DNA of 64,000 bases from an uncultured Sphingomonadaceae bacterium. Its GTDB lineage: Bacteria; Pseudomonadota; Alphaproteobacteria; Sphingomonadales; Sphingomonadaceae. Both the position numbers and the translations under genes were made by a program. Numbering within the stretch: position 1 is the stretch's first letter; every line of letters begins with the position of its first letter. The stretch covers positions 186,001-250,000 of the forward strand of contig CANLQE010000001.1 in the NCBI GenBank assembly GCA_947493215.1. The letters run 5' to 3'. The notes beneath the pieces were generated by a model. The model worked only from the letters and a program-made list of their open reading frames with translations. It was not told the DNA's origin and did no database searches. Below, one piece after another: positions 1 through 9,230 of the stretch.

Positions 1-174
1 CACGACGCGATCAAGGCGATAGACGTGCCGGTGATCGAGGTACATATCTCCAATCCAGCTGCGCGCGAAATATTTCGCCACAAGAGTTTGATTGCACCGG
101 TTGCAAAAGGAACGATTTGCGGCTTTGGTGCTCTGGGTTATCAACTGGCGCTCGACGCCATTTCGAAATTTTAA
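1..174 (+). CDS. aroQ: 3-dehydroquinate dehydratase type II, C-terminal end (partial)
   Basis: The window opens inside this gene; 57 codons remain before TAA. The type II dehydroquinase converts 3-dehydroquinate to 3-dehydroshikimate in the shikimate pathway, as a cytosolic dodecamer. The visible part carries the family signature [13 protein letters not shown] followed by the HKS segment and the C-terminal [11 protein letters not shown], as expected for the last third of the enzyme. accB starts 20 bases downstream on the same strand, an order common in proteobacteria, so aroQ, accB and accC are probably one transcript. The start lies outside the window. Confidence 0.93.
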   Translation, partial: HDAIKAIDVPVIEVHISNPAAREIFRHKSLIAPVAKGTICGFGALGYQLALDAISKF

Positions 175-194
175 CTGCAGTATAGGAACCGGTA

Positions 195-677
195 ATGGCC
201 GCAAAAAAAGAAGCTGATGGCAACATGAATGTCGATATTGATATCGTTCGCGAGCTTGCCGGAATATTGGATGATGCCGGTTTAAGCGAAATTGAAGTCG
301 AAGATGGCGACCGCAAAATACGCGTTTCTCGAGGCGGCGGTGGGGTATCTACTCCCGTTCATGCGGTGGCAGCACCGGCTCCCATACCAGCACCGGCCGC
401 TGCTCCAGCAACAGAAGCCACGCCAGTACCGGCTGATGATCATACCGGCGCACAGAAGTCCCCTATGGTCGGTACGGCCTATCTGGCCCCCGATCCAGAC
501 GCGGCAAATTTTGTCAGCATAGGCGACAAGGTCGCTGCCGGTGACACCGTTGTGATTATCGAGGCCATGAAGGTGATGAACCCGATTGCCGCTGAAAGCG
601 CAGGCACCGTGAAAGCAATATTGGTCGAAAACGGCCAGCCGGTAGAATTTGACCAGCCGCTTGTTGTGATTGGGTAG
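195..677 (+). CDS. accB: Acetyl-CoA carboxylase biotin carboxyl carrier protein
   Basis: This 160-residue carrier subunit of acetyl-CoA carboxylase holds the biotin that shuttles carboxyl groups from AccC to the carboxyltransferase in the first step of fatty-acid synthesis. Residues 12-50 form the N-terminal domain, 50-85 a Pro/Ala-rich flexible linker, and 88-160 the biotinyl domain with EAMKVMN; Lys126 is the biotinylation site. The ATG at 195 has an upstream AGGAA. A second ATG at 225 would remove ten charged residues and is possible. accC follows after 14 bases. Confidence 0.96.
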   Translation: MAAKKEADGNMNVDIDIVRELAGILDDAGLSEIEVEDGDRKIRVSRGGGGVSTPVHAVAAPAPIPAPAAAPATEATPVPADDHTGAQKSPMVGTAYLAPDPDAANFVSIGDKVAAGDTVVIIEAMKVMNPIAAESAGTVKAILVENGQPVEFDQPLVVIG

Positions 678-691
678 ATGAGGCTTAGCGC

Positions 692-2044
692 ATGACCATC
701 AACAAAATCCTGATCGCCAATCGCGGCGAAATCGCGCTCCGTATCCTGCGCGCAGCACGCGAACTCGGTATCGAAACTGTTGCGGTACACAGCACCGCTG
801 ATGAAGATGCGATGCATGTTCGGTTGGCACACGAAGCCATCTGTATAGGACCACCATCAGCGACCGACAGCTATCTCAGCATCCCGGCGATTATTTCTGC
901 GGCCGAGATTAGCGGCGCGGATGCGATTCATCCCGGCTATGGTTTCCTTTCCGAAAATGCGCATTTTGCCGAAGTCGTCGAAGCGCATGACATTAAATGG
1001 ATTGGCCCGAAGCCGGAACATATTAAGATCATGGGTGACAAGGTGGCGGCCAAGAAAACTGCTGGCGAACTCGGCATTCCTTTGGTGCCCGGCTCTGACG
1101 GCGCCGTAAGCGAGATCGAGGAAGCCAAGCAGGTCGCCGCCGACGTCGGCTATCCGGTCATCATCAAAGCAGCTTCTGGTGGCGGCGGGCGCGGCATGAA
1201 GGTCGTGAACAGCGAGACAGAACTCGAAACCCAGATGAAACAGGCTGGCACAGAAGCCAAAGCGGCTTTCGGCGATGCAACTGTCTATATCGAAAAATAT
1301 CTCGGCGATCCGCGCCACATTGAATTTCAAGTCTTTGGCGATGGACGCGGTAATGCGATCCATTTAGGCGAACGCGATTGTTCTTTGCAGCGCCGTCACC
1401 AGAAAGTGCTTGAAGAAGCACCCTCACCCGTGATCAGCGCTGAACAGCGCGAACGCATGGGCAAGGTCTGTGTCGATGCGATGAAGGGCATGAGCTATCG
1501 CGGCGCTGGCACGATTGAATTTCTTTACGAAAATGACGAATTCTATTTCATCGAAATGAATACCCGCTTGCAGGTCGAGCATCCGGTGACCGAAATGATC
1601 ACTGGCTTTGATTTGGTCCGTGAACAAATTCGCATTGCCGATGGCCGAGATCTTTCTGTCACACAGGAAGAGCTGGAATTTAAGGGCCATGCGATTGAAT
1701 GCCGGATCAATGCAGAGAACCCAAAGACCTTCGCTCCATCACCTGGTAAGGTGGTGAGCTATCATGCCCCCGGCGGCATGCATGTTCGCGTCGATAGCGG
1801 GCTTTATGCCGGATATTCGATCCCGCCTTATTATGACAGCATGATCGCAAAACTGATTGTTTATGGACGGACTCGCGACGGATGCATGATGCGGCTGGCC
1901 CGCGCACTGGATGAATTTGTTATCGAAGGGGTAGAAACGACCATCCCGCTGCATCAAAAGCTGGTTTATGACGAAGGTTTTCAATCCGGTGAATATACGA
2001 TCAAATGGCTCGAAGAGTGGTTGGATAAGGAGGAAAGCGCGTAG
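692..2044 (+). CDS. accC: Acetyl-CoA carboxylase, biotin carboxylase subunit
   Basis: This 450-residue ATP-grasp enzyme carboxylates the biotin on AccB using ATP and bicarbonate. The N-terminal [14 protein letters not shown] is the family signature. The glycine-rich ATP loop [12 protein letters not shown] lies near residues 157-168, and [14 protein letters not shown] is the catalytic and metal-binding segment. The length is typical for the stand-alone bacterial subunit. It sits directly behind accB with the ATG at 692. No clear terminator is seen after the stop; the next gene begins 148 bases on. Confidence 0.97.
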   Translation: MTINKILIANRGEIALRILRAARELGIETVAVHSTADEDAMHVRLAHEAICIGPPSATDSYLSIPAIISAAEISGADAIHPGYGFLSENAHFAEVVEAHDIKWIGPKPEHIKIMGDKVAAKKTAGELGIPLVPGSDGAVSEIEEAKQVAADVGYPVIIKAASGGGGRGMKVVNSETELETQMKQAGTEAKAAFGDATVYIEKYLGDPRHIEFQVFGDGRGNAIHLGERDCSLQRRHQKVLEEAPSPVISAEQRERMGKVCVDAMKGMSYRGAGTIEFLYENDEFYFIEMNTRLQVEHPVTEMITGFDLVREQIRIADGRDLSVTQEELEFKGHAIECRINAENPKTFAPSPGKVVSYHAPGGMHVRVDSGLYAGYSIPPYYDSMIAKLIVYGRTRDGCMMRLARALDEFVIEGVETTIPLHQKLVYDEGFQSGEYTIKWLEEWLDKEESA

Positions 2045-2130
2045 TTTTACGTAGCAATAGTCCGATTTTTGTTCATATAAATCGATTCTTTCCTGAATAT
2101 TACAGCCGAGTTCAGCTACCCGACAGGGTT

Positions 2131-2148
2131 AACAAGCTATGACTTGTT
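2131..2148. promoter_or_regulatory. Inverted repeat upstream of the RcnB-like repeat protein
   Basis: AACAAG-N6-CTTGTT is a perfect 6-bp inverted repeat 45 bases before the start codon at 2193. The position suits an operator. No regulator lies next to it, so the function is a guess. The rest of 2045-2192 shows nothing recognisable. Confidence 0.3.
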
Positions 2149-2192
2149 CCACAGATGCGGCAAACAGAGTCGCGTAGTTATGGAGTAAGCCT

Positions 2193-3335
2193 ATGCGACT
2201 ATTTTTTGTAACCGGCCTGATGGCAGCCACTATGTTGACGCCAGCGAGCGCGTCAGCCGCAGATATTGCGCCCAATTTAAACCAGAACGGCAGCGCGATA
2301 ACCGCGGATCTGACCGGCAAGGTCGCCTTGCAACGCGATGGCCGTGGAGAGCGTAGAGCCAATCGCGGCAACCGTGGCAATGGTAATCGGGAAGCGCGGC
2401 AGGCCAATCGCGGCAACCGAGAGGCACGCCGAGCAGGCCGAGCCGAAAACCGCAACAATCGTGGACGCGCTGATGTACTGACCGAAGGCGACCGCGCCGA
2501 ACAGCGGCAGCAGCGTAGGACCGCTCGCCAGCAAAATGGTAATGTGAACCGTAACGTCTCGCGCAGCCGCGCTGACGTTGGCCGGTCCAACCGCCAAGCC
2601 CGCCGGAATGTCGCCCAGCGAAGCGACCGTCGTTCAGACCGCCGAGCTAATGCTCGTGGCGATCGGAACAGAGATGGCCGCGTCGACCGCCGCTTTGATC
2701 GCAACCGCGATGGCCAGATTGATCGCCGGTTTGACCGCAACAATAATGGCCGCGTCGACCGGCGGGTAGACCGCAATCGTGATGGCCGGATCGATCGTCG
2801 CTACAAGAACAATCGCCGTGCCATTGCGCGCGGGGACCGTAACAGAGACGGCCGGGTTGATCGCCGCTTTGATCGGAACCGGGACGGACGGATTGATCGC
2901 CGGTTTGACCGCAACAATAATGGCCGCGTTGACCGGCGGGTAGACCGCAATCGTGATGGCCGTATTGATCGCCGCTATCGGGATAATCGTCGTTCCGCCT
3001 ATCGCGACGGACGCCGCGGTTACAAAAAATGGAACCGCAGCTGGCGCAACGACCGGCGCTATAACTGGAGAAAGTATCGCAAGGCGAACCGCAACTATTA
3101 TCGGCCCGGACGCTATTATTCGCCCTATCGCAACCATAGTTACCGGCGCTGGAACATCGGTATCTATCTGGGATCGTCCTTCTACGGATCACGCTACTGG
3201 ATAAACGACCCATGGCGCTATCGCCTGCCACCCGCTTATGGGGGTCATCGCTGGGTTCGTTATTATGGCGACGTTCTACTGATCGACACATATGATGGCC
3301 GTGTGGTCGATGTGATCTACGACTTCTTCTATTAA
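2193..3335 (+). CDS. Secreted RcnB-family protein with arginine-rich EF-hand-like repeats
   Basis: This 380-residue protein is predicted to be exported: residues 1-22 are a Sec signal ending ASASA. Residues 45-156 are low-complexity Arg/Asn/Gly/Ala. Residues 157-204 and 215-262 each hold four back-to-back 12-residue units of the pattern DRNxDGxVDRRF. The spacing D1-N3-D5-G6-V8-D9 is that of a calcium-binding EF-hand loop, but the variable positions are Arg and position 12 is aromatic or Val instead of Glu. Residues 318-380 resemble the RcnB domain (RWVRYYGDVLLID and a hydrophobic end), a family named for periplasmic Ni/Co homeostasis. The ATG at 2193 has GGAG upstream. Metal binding is inferred from the pattern. 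The strongly basic charge could also mean binding to nucleic acid or anionic polysaccharide. Confidence 0.82.
   Translation: MRLFFVTGLMAATMLTPASASAADIAPNLNQNGSAITADLTGKVALQRDGRGERRANRGNRGNGNREARQANRGNREARRAGRAENRNNRGRADVLTEGDRAEQRQQRRTARQQNGNVNRNVSRSRADVGRSNRQARRNVAQRSDRRSDRRANARGDRNRDGRVDRRFDRNRDGQIDRRFDRNNNGRVDRRVDRNRDGRIDRRYKNNRRAIARGDRNRDGRVDRRFDRNRDGRIDRRFDRNNNGRVDRRVDRNRDGRIDRRYRDNRRSAYRDGRRGYKKWNRSWRNDRRYNWRKYRKANRNYYRPGRYYSPYRNHSYRRWNIGIYLGSSFYGSRYWINDPWRYRLPPAYGGHRWVRYYGDVLLIDTYDGRVVDVIYDFFY
2661..2804 (+). repeat. Intragenic repeat block 1 (four 36-bp units)
   Basis: This block encodes residues 157-204 of the RcnB-like protein as four 12-codon units. It recurs at 2835-2978, offset by 174 bases. 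The stretch coding for units 3 and 4 is almost identical in the two copies, which points to a recent block duplication or gene conversion on top of older unit duplications. Confidence 0.85.
2835..2978 (+). repeat. Intragenic repeat block 2 (four 36-bp units)
   Basis: This is the second copy of the four-unit block, residues 215-262, joined to the first by a ten-residue linker rich in Arg, Asn and Ala. Unit order (DG, DG, NG, DG at the loop centre) is the same in both blocks, so the block was copied as a whole. Confidence 0.85.
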
Positions 3336-3368
3336 GTCAGACCACAGGAAAGCCTTTTCCCTCAGGTG

Positions 3369-3399
3369 AGGCCCGTAATCAGAAATGATTGCGGGCCTT
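3369..3399 (+). terminator. Rho-independent terminator after the RcnB-like gene
   Basis: The stem AGGCCCGTAATC pairs with GATTGCGGGCCTT, with one G-T wobble and a six-base loop AGAAAT, followed by a T/C-rich run. It lies 34 bases after the stop at 3335 and separates this gene from the amidohydrolase. Confidence 0.8.
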
Positions 3400-3474
3400 C
3401 TTCTATATTACCTCTTGAAACCATCTGCCGCTCGTCGCACACAGGTCAAAACATCTAATGGGAAAGATTGAGAT

Positions 3475-4818
3475 ATGATCAGATATCTGCTTGCAATGTT
3501 AGCATGGGCCCTTGCAGCCCCCGTCTTTGCCGCTAGTGCACCGGCAGATGAAGATGCTCCGATTGAGACTTACCTGACGATCATTCAGGTCGGCAATCTT
3601 ATTGCTGATCCGGCCCAGGGCGCTATTGGCCCGGCAATCATTCAGGTCCGTGAGGGCAAAATTACCAAAGTAACTCCCGGGTCCACCATACCCTATGCGG
3701 CCATGGACATTGTCACGATGATCGATTTGTCCGACAAAACCGTTATGCCGGGCCTGATTGACCTGCACGTGCATCTTACCGGCGATCCCGGCGGTGACTT
3801 CTGGAAACAGGCCACCGAACCGGCTGAATGGGGCGTGGTTGTTGGTGCAAAAAATGCGCTGCTAACCGCCAAGGCCGGTTTTACCACCGTGCGCGAGGCT
3901 GGATCCTCGCAATATTCCGCTTTCTCGCTGCGCAAAGGCACTGCCGAGGGCAAGATACCGGGCCCTCGCATCGTTGCGGCAGGTCCGGCCCTGGCCATTG
4001 TCGGCGGCCATGGTGACACGACAGGCTTTAAAGAAGATATCAATGATGCCCTCGCCAGCGGTTATAGTTGCACTGGCGCCGTCGAATGTGCCTCAAAAGT
4101 CCGCAAGGCCTCTCGCGCTGGCTCTGACATTATCAAAATTACCGCGACCGGCGGTGTGTTGTCGCAGCAGGGCCGCGGCCTTGAAGCGCATTTTACTGAC
4201 GCCGAGATGACCGCCATTGCCGATACTGCCCATTCGCTTGGCCTGAAAGTGATGGCCCATGCGCACGGCGCGCGGGGTATTGAGGCCGCCGCCCGCGCCG
4301 GCATCGACACAATTGATCATGGTACTTTTGCCGATGAAGCTGCACTCAAAGCCATGAAAGCCAGTGGCTCTGCGCTCGTCCCAACCCTGATGGCATTTCA
4401 GGGAGTGAGCGAAGGACTCGGCAAAGGCATTTATACGCCGGTCGTGGAAAACAAGATTCGTGAAACACTGGGTAGCGTTGGCAAAGCCGTCACCATGGCG
4501 AAAAAAATGGGTGTACCTGTCGCCTTTGGCACCGATGCAGGCGTATTCGATCATGGCCGCAACGCGGAAGAATTTGCGCTAATGGTCCGCCATGGCCTTA
4601 CGCCGCGCGAGGCCGTGATAAGCGCTACCACATTGGCCGCCGAAGTTCTGGGAATGGAAGGAAAGATTGGTCGGATTGCGACCGGCTATTCCGCTGACCT
4701 GATCGCCTTTGACGGCAATCCCCTTGAGGATGTCACAGTGCTGGAAAAGATCGACTGGGTCATGGTCCGCGGCCGGGAGATCGATAGCGGCATGGCCCGC
4801 GGCCGACTGATTGACTGA
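3475..4818 (+). CDS. Secreted metal-dependent amidohydrolase (imidazolonepropionase / prolidase-like)
   Basis: This 447-residue protein has a Sec signal of about 19 residues (ends PVFAASA), so it is probably periplasmic. The amidohydrolase metal ligands are all visible: HVH after GLIDL, Lys in IIKITATGG, His in MAHAHG, His in TIDHGTF and Asp in FGTDAG. This arrangement matches the binuclear subfamily that includes Xaa-Pro dipeptidases and related carboxypeptidases. The substrate cannot be read from sequence; a dipeptide or cyclic amide is the likely class. The next gene starts nine bases on, so the two are probably cotranscribed. Confidence 0.88.
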   Translation: MIRYLLAMLAWALAAPVFAASAPADEDAPIETYLTIIQVGNLIADPAQGAIGPAIIQVREGKITKVTPGSTIPYAAMDIVTMIDLSDKTVMPGLIDLHVHLTGDPGGDFWKQATEPAEWGVVVGAKNALLTAKAGFTTVREAGSSQYSAFSLRKGTAEGKIPGPRIVAAGPALAIVGGHGDTTGFKEDINDALASGYSCTGAVECASKVRKASRAGSDIIKITATGGVLSQQGRGLEAHFTDAEMTAIADTAHSLGLKVMAHAHGARGIEAAARAGIDTIDHGTFADEAALKAMKASGSALVPTLMAFQGVSEGLGKGIYTPVVENKIRETLGSVGKAVTMAKKMGVPVAFGTDAGVFDHGRNAEEFALMVRHGLTPREAVISATTLAAEVLGMEGKIGRIATGYSADLIAFDGNPLEDVTVLEKIDWVMVRGREIDSGMARGRLID

Positions 4819-4826
4819 GCCGTAGA

Positions 4827-5546
4827 ATGAACGCGCCTGTTTCCAAAATTGGTGGTACCAAGACCAAGGCGACCCGCAACAACAGTCCAAAGCGTCTGGC
4901 CGAGATTACCCGCTCGGTTACCGACCGGCTCAATGCCCATCCGCATGTACAGTGGCTGGAAAGTCCGCACGCGCAGCTATTTGTTTGTCAGAATTTCTTG
5001 ACCGACAAGGATTGCGATCTGTTGATCAAGATGATCGACGCCGAAGCGGTCCCCTCCAGCCTCTATACCGGCACCGAGCAAGATGGCTTCAGGACCAGCT
5101 ATAGCTGCAATGTCAGCGCGCATGACAAAGATATCCAACGCATCGAACAGAACGTCTGCGACCTGATGGGGCTAGAAAATTCCCATAGCGAAGTCTTGCA
5201 GGGACAACGTTATGAAGTGGGGCAAGAATTTAAGCCTCATCATGATTTCTTCCATGAAACCGAAGATTACTGGACCAAGGTCGAAGCCAATAATGGCGGT
5301 CAGCGCAGCTGGACAGCCATGGCTTATCTGAATGAGCCGGGAGAAGGCGGCGCAACCTCTTTTCCTCAACTTGAATATCAGGTCGAACCGCGCAAGGGCA
5401 TGCTGCTGGTCTGGAATAATATGGGGCCGGACGGCCGCCCTAATCTCAATACGCTGCACGCCGGAACGCCGGTGGTCAAAGGCACAAAATACATCATCAC
5501 GAAATGGTTCCGCCTGAACAGGTGGAAAGGTCGCTGGAAGCAATAA
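4827..5546 (+). CDS. 2-oxoglutarate/Fe(II)-dependent oxygenase, prolyl 4-hydroxylase-like
   Basis: This 239-residue protein has the P4H alpha-subunit fold. PHHDFF provides the HxD iron ligands, LHAGTPV the distal His, and the Lys in GTKYIITKW binds 2-oxoglutarate. Such enzymes hydroxylate proline or other residues in proteins or free amino acids; the target is unknown. No signal peptide is seen, so it should be cytosolic. The start ATG lies 8 bases after the amidohydrolase stop. Confidence 0.85.
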   Translation: MNAPVSKIGGTKTKATRNNSPKRLAEITRSVTDRLNAHPHVQWLESPHAQLFVCQNFLTDKDCDLLIKMIDAEAVPSSLYTGTEQDGFRTSYSCNVSAHDKDIQRIEQNVCDLMGLENSHSEVLQGQRYEVGQEFKPHHDFFHETEDYWTKVEANNGGQRSWTAMAYLNEPGEGGATSFPQLEYQVEPRKGMLLVWNNMGPDGRPNLNTLHAGTPVVKGTKYIITKWFRLNRWKGRWKQ

Positions 5547-5695
5547 GGCACTGCTATTCTCTCGTTTCTGATAACAAACAACGCATGATCACGGACCAAC
5601 GACCGAATCCCTTCGACCAACGACATCGGCAATCGTTGCAGGTGAAACCAAGCCGTGTTAGCCGTGCACAACAGCATTAAAATTAGGGAATCATC

Positions 5696-7531
5696 ATGAT
5701 CAATAAAACTCTCGCCCTGCTCGCCAGCGCCAGCCTGCTCGCCAGCGCGTCAGCTGCGAACGCCAGCAGCCTGTCCGCGACCAGCGCCGCTGCTGTGCAA
5801 GAGGAAGCCGCCAAGTCCGCGATGACAGAGGGCGAGAAGATGAAGGCCCTGTTTGCACAAAGCGATGCAGACAGTCTGGAACGTAATCCGATTGGTGCCC
5901 TGTTCCGGGGCGACGAACGCTATGCCGATCGCCTCGGTGACTATATCAGCGATGAATATTTTGCCGCCGAACTGGCTGCCGAAGAAAGCGAGTTGGCCGC
6001 ATTAACGGCCCTCGACCGCACTAAGCTGAGTGTGACCGACAAGATTGCCTATGATGTCTTCATGCGCGACAAGAAACAGGCGATTAAAGGCATGTCCAAA
6101 GAGATTATGGACTTGAGCGTTGTCCGTCCACTCAACCATTTCAGCGGCTTCCATACCTTTTATCCAAATTTTGCATCCGGTAAAGGCGCGGCCCAGTTTA
6201 AGACTGTCAAAAATTACGAAGATAATCTGAAGCGCCATGCCGAGTTTATTACTATGACCGACCGTTCCGTGGGCCGGTTCCGGCAAGGCATGGACAGCGG
6301 TGTGGTGGAAACCAAGCTAACCATCGGCAATGTCGTCGAGCAGCTCGCCACGCAAATTGCCCTCGGCCTTGAAAAAAGCCCGTTCATGGCGCCGACACAG
6401 GCGTTTCCGGAAGATTTCAGCGATGCTGACAAAGCCCGTTTGACGAAAGAATATGAGGCGATGACGACGAAAATCTTCGCCTCCTACCAAGCCATGCATG
6501 ATTTTCTGAAAAACGAATATCTGCCCGTAGCCCGCGAAGGCGTTGGCCTGTCCTACATGAAGGGCGGCGATGTGATGTATAAGCATCTGATCGAGAATAC
6601 GACGACTCTGCCTTTAGAAGCCGACTATATCCACAAACTTGGCGTCAGCGAAGTGGCCCGGATCAAAACCGAAATGGAAGAGATCAAGGACGAAGTGGGT
6701 TTCAAGGGCACTTTGAGCGAGTTTTTCACTCATTTGCGGACAGATACCAAATTCCAACCGGAATCCCGCGAGGCATTGACCCAAGGCTATTATGCTCTCG
6801 GCAAAGAGGTCGACAAAGTCATTGCTACTCAGTTCAAGACCTTGCCAAAATCTCCGCTCGAAATTCGTCCTTATGATGAATCCATCGAAAAGTTTCAGGC
6901 TGGCGGTTCCTATCAGAGCGGGACGCCCGATGGCTCACGCGCCGGCGTGTTCTATTTCAACGCCTATGACCTGCCCTCGCGGAACACGTCGGGCATGACG
7001 ACACTATACCTTCACGAAGGCGCACCGGGTCATCATTTCCAGATTTCTCTGGCGCAGGAAAATGAAGATCTGCCCAATTTCATGCGCTTTGGCGGCAACA
7101 CCGCTTTTGTCGAAGGCTGGGCGCTTTATTCAGAAAAACTCGGCTTCCCTATGGAGTTGTTTGGCGACCCCTATCAGCGTTTCGGCCATCTTGATGACGA
7201 AATGCTCCGCGCTATGCGGCTAGTAGTCGACACCGGCCTGCACAGCAAAAAATGGACGCGTGAACAAGCCATCAAATATATGCTGGATAACTCCAGCATG
7301 GGTGAGACCGATGCAACGGCAGAAGTCGAACGCTATATCGCGATTCCCTCGCAAGCTCTGGCTTACAAGATCGGTGCTTTGACGATCCAGCGGCTGAAGA
7401 AAAAGGCGCAAGCTAGCCTCGGTGATAATTTTGACCCGCGCGAATTTCACGATCAGGTTCTAAACACTGGCGCATTGCCGATGACAGTATTGGAAAAGAA
7501 AATTGACGACTGGATTGCAACGCAGATCTAA
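5696..7531 (+). CDS. Secreted DUF885-family protein (putative metallopeptidase)
   Basis: This 611-residue protein starts with a Sec signal (SLLASASAANA) and has the DUF885 hallmarks HEGAPGHHFQI near residue 440 and FVEGWALYSE some 25 residues on, which together resemble a gluzincin-type zinc site (HExPGH plus Glu). Family length is about 600, so it appears complete. Members are annotated as uncharacterised or as putative peptidases; the substrate is unknown. The gene ends in a 3-base overlap with the convergent marR stop. Confidence 0.85.
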   Translation: MINKTLALLASASLLASASAANASSLSATSAAAVQEEAAKSAMTEGEKMKALFAQSDADSLERNPIGALFRGDERYADRLGDYISDEYFAAELAAEESELAALTALDRTKLSVTDKIAYDVFMRDKKQAIKGMSKEIMDLSVVRPLNHFSGFHTFYPNFASGKGAAQFKTVKNYEDNLKRHAEFITMTDRSVGRFRQGMDSGVVETKLTIGNVVEQLATQIALGLEKSPFMAPTQAFPEDFSDADKARLTKEYEAMTTKIFASYQAMHDFLKNEYLPVAREGVGLSYMKGGDVMYKHLIENTTTLPLEADYIHKLGVSEVARIKTEMEEIKDEVGFKGTLSEFFTHLRTDTKFQPESREALTQGYYALGKEVDKVIATQFKTLPKSPLEIRPYDESIEKFQAGGSYQSGTPDGSRAGVFYFNAYDLPSRNTSGMTTLYLHEGAPGHHFQISLAQENEDLPNFMRFGGNTAFVEGWALYSEKLGFPMELFGDPYQRFGHLDDEMLRAMRLVVDTGLHSKKWTREQAIKYMLDNSSMGETDATAEVERYIAIPSQALAYKIGALTIQRLKKKAQASLGDNFDPREFHDQVLNTGALPMTVLEKKIDDWIATQI

Positions 7532-8007
7532 TCGCGCATCTTATCCAGAAAAACCCTGATCTCGTTCAACTGCGGCAGAATATCGCGCCATATCGATGGT
7601 GGCATATTCTGTCGCAATATCTCCGCCATTGGCGCAAGAGAGGCGACCGCGTTATTCCGACACCCTGCGCCCGCAGCAGTTACTGCGACACGTCTTATCC
7701 GCCGATCATCCTGTTCGTGGACTAACTCGACCAGACCCTTATCCTCTAGCTTGCGTACTGTGGAAGACATGGTCGGCTGAGTAACCTGCATGGCACTAGC
7801 CAACTCGCTAATCGTTTCTTGAACTTCCAATCGCAGAAGATGATTAAGCACTGAAAATTGCGCAACGGTCATGCCTTTGGGCAAATGCGATTGAAACAGA
7901 TTTTCAGCAAGCTGGCTGATGATACCAATCTCTGTCATCACTGCGAATTCTACAGGGTCGCCATCCAGTCCTGCTGGCTTTGGTTCTGCTTGCATTTCTT
8001 CGGTCAT
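7528..8007 (-). CDS. MarR-family transcriptional regulator
   Basis: This 159-residue protein has a winged helix-turn-helix: TISELASAMQVTQPTMSSTVRKLEDKG is split as recognition helices near residues 67-92, and the wing carries DDRRIRRV, the MarR wing motif. It is the second gene of a two-gene operon: the nitroreductase ends nine bases upstream. MarR proteins usually repress their own operon and release on binding a phenolic or oxidant. The likely operator is at 9199-9230, before the nitroreductase. The C-terminus meets the DUF885 gene tail to tail. Confidence 0.9.
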   Translation of the reverse strand: MTEEMQAEPKPAGLDGDPVEFAVMTEIGIISQLAENLFQSHLPKGMTVAQFSVLNHLLRLEVQETISELASAMQVTQPTMSSTVRKLEDKGLVELVHEQDDRRIRRVAVTAAGAGCRNNAVASLAPMAEILRQNMPPSIWRDILPQLNEIRVFLDKMRD

Positions 8008-8016
8008 GAGGTGCCT

Positions 8017-9180
8017 TTAGGCGGTTACGACGATAGATTCCAGCGGCCATCGAGGGGACGGCTCAGGAACAGCCGCATATCCAAAGCGGAAGAAACCTTG
8101 AACCCGTGCTGGCGCAGACACCCCAACATAGTCATGATATTGATCATAAAGCGCCGCCATTTCCGGAAATTCCTGTAATATCTGGCTCACAGGGTGCATC
8201 GCGAGCCCCAGAGCGGTCGCAGCCTGATTGATCCTTACCCAGGCGGCTCCGGATTGTAATTGTGTCGTCCGGCTATTGTCCGGAGAAATCAACCAGCCAA
8301 AGCTGCTCGTGTTACTGAGCATCTTTTGATACATCGCGATACCAGTTTCATAGGCTTTCGTGCCCTTTGTAGCGAGTTGTTCGCGAGAGATCACGCCACC
8401 CAGCCGCAGCGCCTCCATCATCGGGCCGCTCAAATCAATACCGTCCGGGCTCGCGTTGACCTCACTTGCGCCGATGCGCATCAAATCAACACTCTCTTTT
8501 TGTGTGCGAGCTGTATCATATTCAACCGACCATGCTTCCCAGTTCAGCTCTCGTAATTTCATGACCTTATCCACATCACTGGTAAGCGCTAGCGACAAGC
8601 TCTGCATTGGTTGCCTCGCAAATGCCATGGCCTGAAGCTGGGCAAACGTGTTTTTGTCAACGCTGCGCTGCGTGTAGGGCTCTTTGGTGCTACGCCGGCT
8701 CAATATCGAACCAAATAGAGGATCGCTCTGGATGGTTGAGTCTTTAATCATCGTCACCGATGCAATAGGTCGTTTGTCGAGTGTGGGTTCAGGCTCGCCT
8801 TCAGGGAAAGGCGTAATATCTGCACGATAGCCGTTTTCCGCAGCCGCTTGGCGGAACAGTTCCAAAAATGTTCCAAAACCAATGGTAATCTGACGGTTGG
8901 GCGGATCGGTATGCGGCAGACGTTTTTCCAGATCACAATAGAGAGTAAAACTATCATCGCCCTCTAGCCGTACCTGCCATGGCTGACGATTATGTGGATT
9001 GGGCGCCAATATGGCATAAGCCAATGCATCGAGCCGCGGATCTCCGAAACCTGCCGCTGCCTGTTTCCAGGGCTCCTGTGCCTTGGCAATTGAGCGTGTG
9101 CCAACATAAGCACCGAAGCCGCCGCCCAACAGCACAAGCGATGCGCTGCCGCTAATCAGAACCCGTCTTCGCGAAACCAT
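8017..9180 (-). CDS. Tat-exported nitroreductase-family protein
   Basis: This 387-residue protein, read from ATG 9180, begins MVSRRRVLISGSAS and continues into a hydrophobic stretch ending SIAKA. This is a twin-arginine signal, suiting a flavoprotein folded before export. APNPHNRQPWQV near residue 55 is the FMN-binding N-terminal motif of the nitroreductase fold, and the rest shows two-domain similarity to this family. Nitro, quinone or other electrophile reduction in the periplasm is plausible. A longer reading to 9240 would run through the operator and destroy the signal peptide, so it was not chosen. It is cotranscribed with marR. Confidence 0.83.
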   Translation of the reverse strand: MVSRRRVLISGSASLVLLGGGFGAYVGTRSIAKAQEPWKQAAAGFGDPRLDALAYAILAPNPHNRQPWQVRLEGDDSFTLYCDLEKRLPHTDPPNRQITIGFGTFLELFRQAAAENGYRADITPFPEGEPEPTLDKRPIASVTMIKDSTIQSDPLFGSILSRRSTKEPYTQRSVDKNTFAQLQAMAFARQPMQSLSLALTSDVDKVMKLRELNWEAWSVEYDTARTQKESVDLMRIGASEVNASPDGIDLSGPMMEALRLGGVISREQLATKGTKAYETGIAMYQKMLSNTSSFGWLISPDNSRTTQLQSGAAWVRINQAATALGLAMHPVSQILQEFPEMAALYDQYHDYVGVSAPARVQGFFRFGYAAVPEPSPRWPLESIVVTA

Positions 9181-9198
9181 ATTCGAATCTCCATTATC

Positions 9199-9230
9199 AT
9201 CTAATATATAGATATCTATTCTTATAGATA
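9199..9230. promoter_or_regulatory. Likely MarR operator upstream of the nitroreductase
   Basis: Three overlapping inverted repeats built from ATCTA/TAGAT lie 19-50 bases before the start codon: ATCTA-N5-TAGAT (9199-9213), the perfect 12-mer ATAGATATCTAT (9208-9219) and TATCTA-N6-TAGATA (9213-9230). AT-rich repeated half-sites like these are typical of MarR-family operators, and the operon encodes a MarR protein. Binding is inferred. Confidence 0.6.

Noticed and set aside
2634-3291. Two long minus-strand frames opposite the RcnB-like repeat gene, rich in Ala/Ile/Val and Cys/Gly/Ser
   Set aside because: Their low-complexity repeats are the mirror of the Arg/Asp/Asn repeat codons; no start signals or domains.
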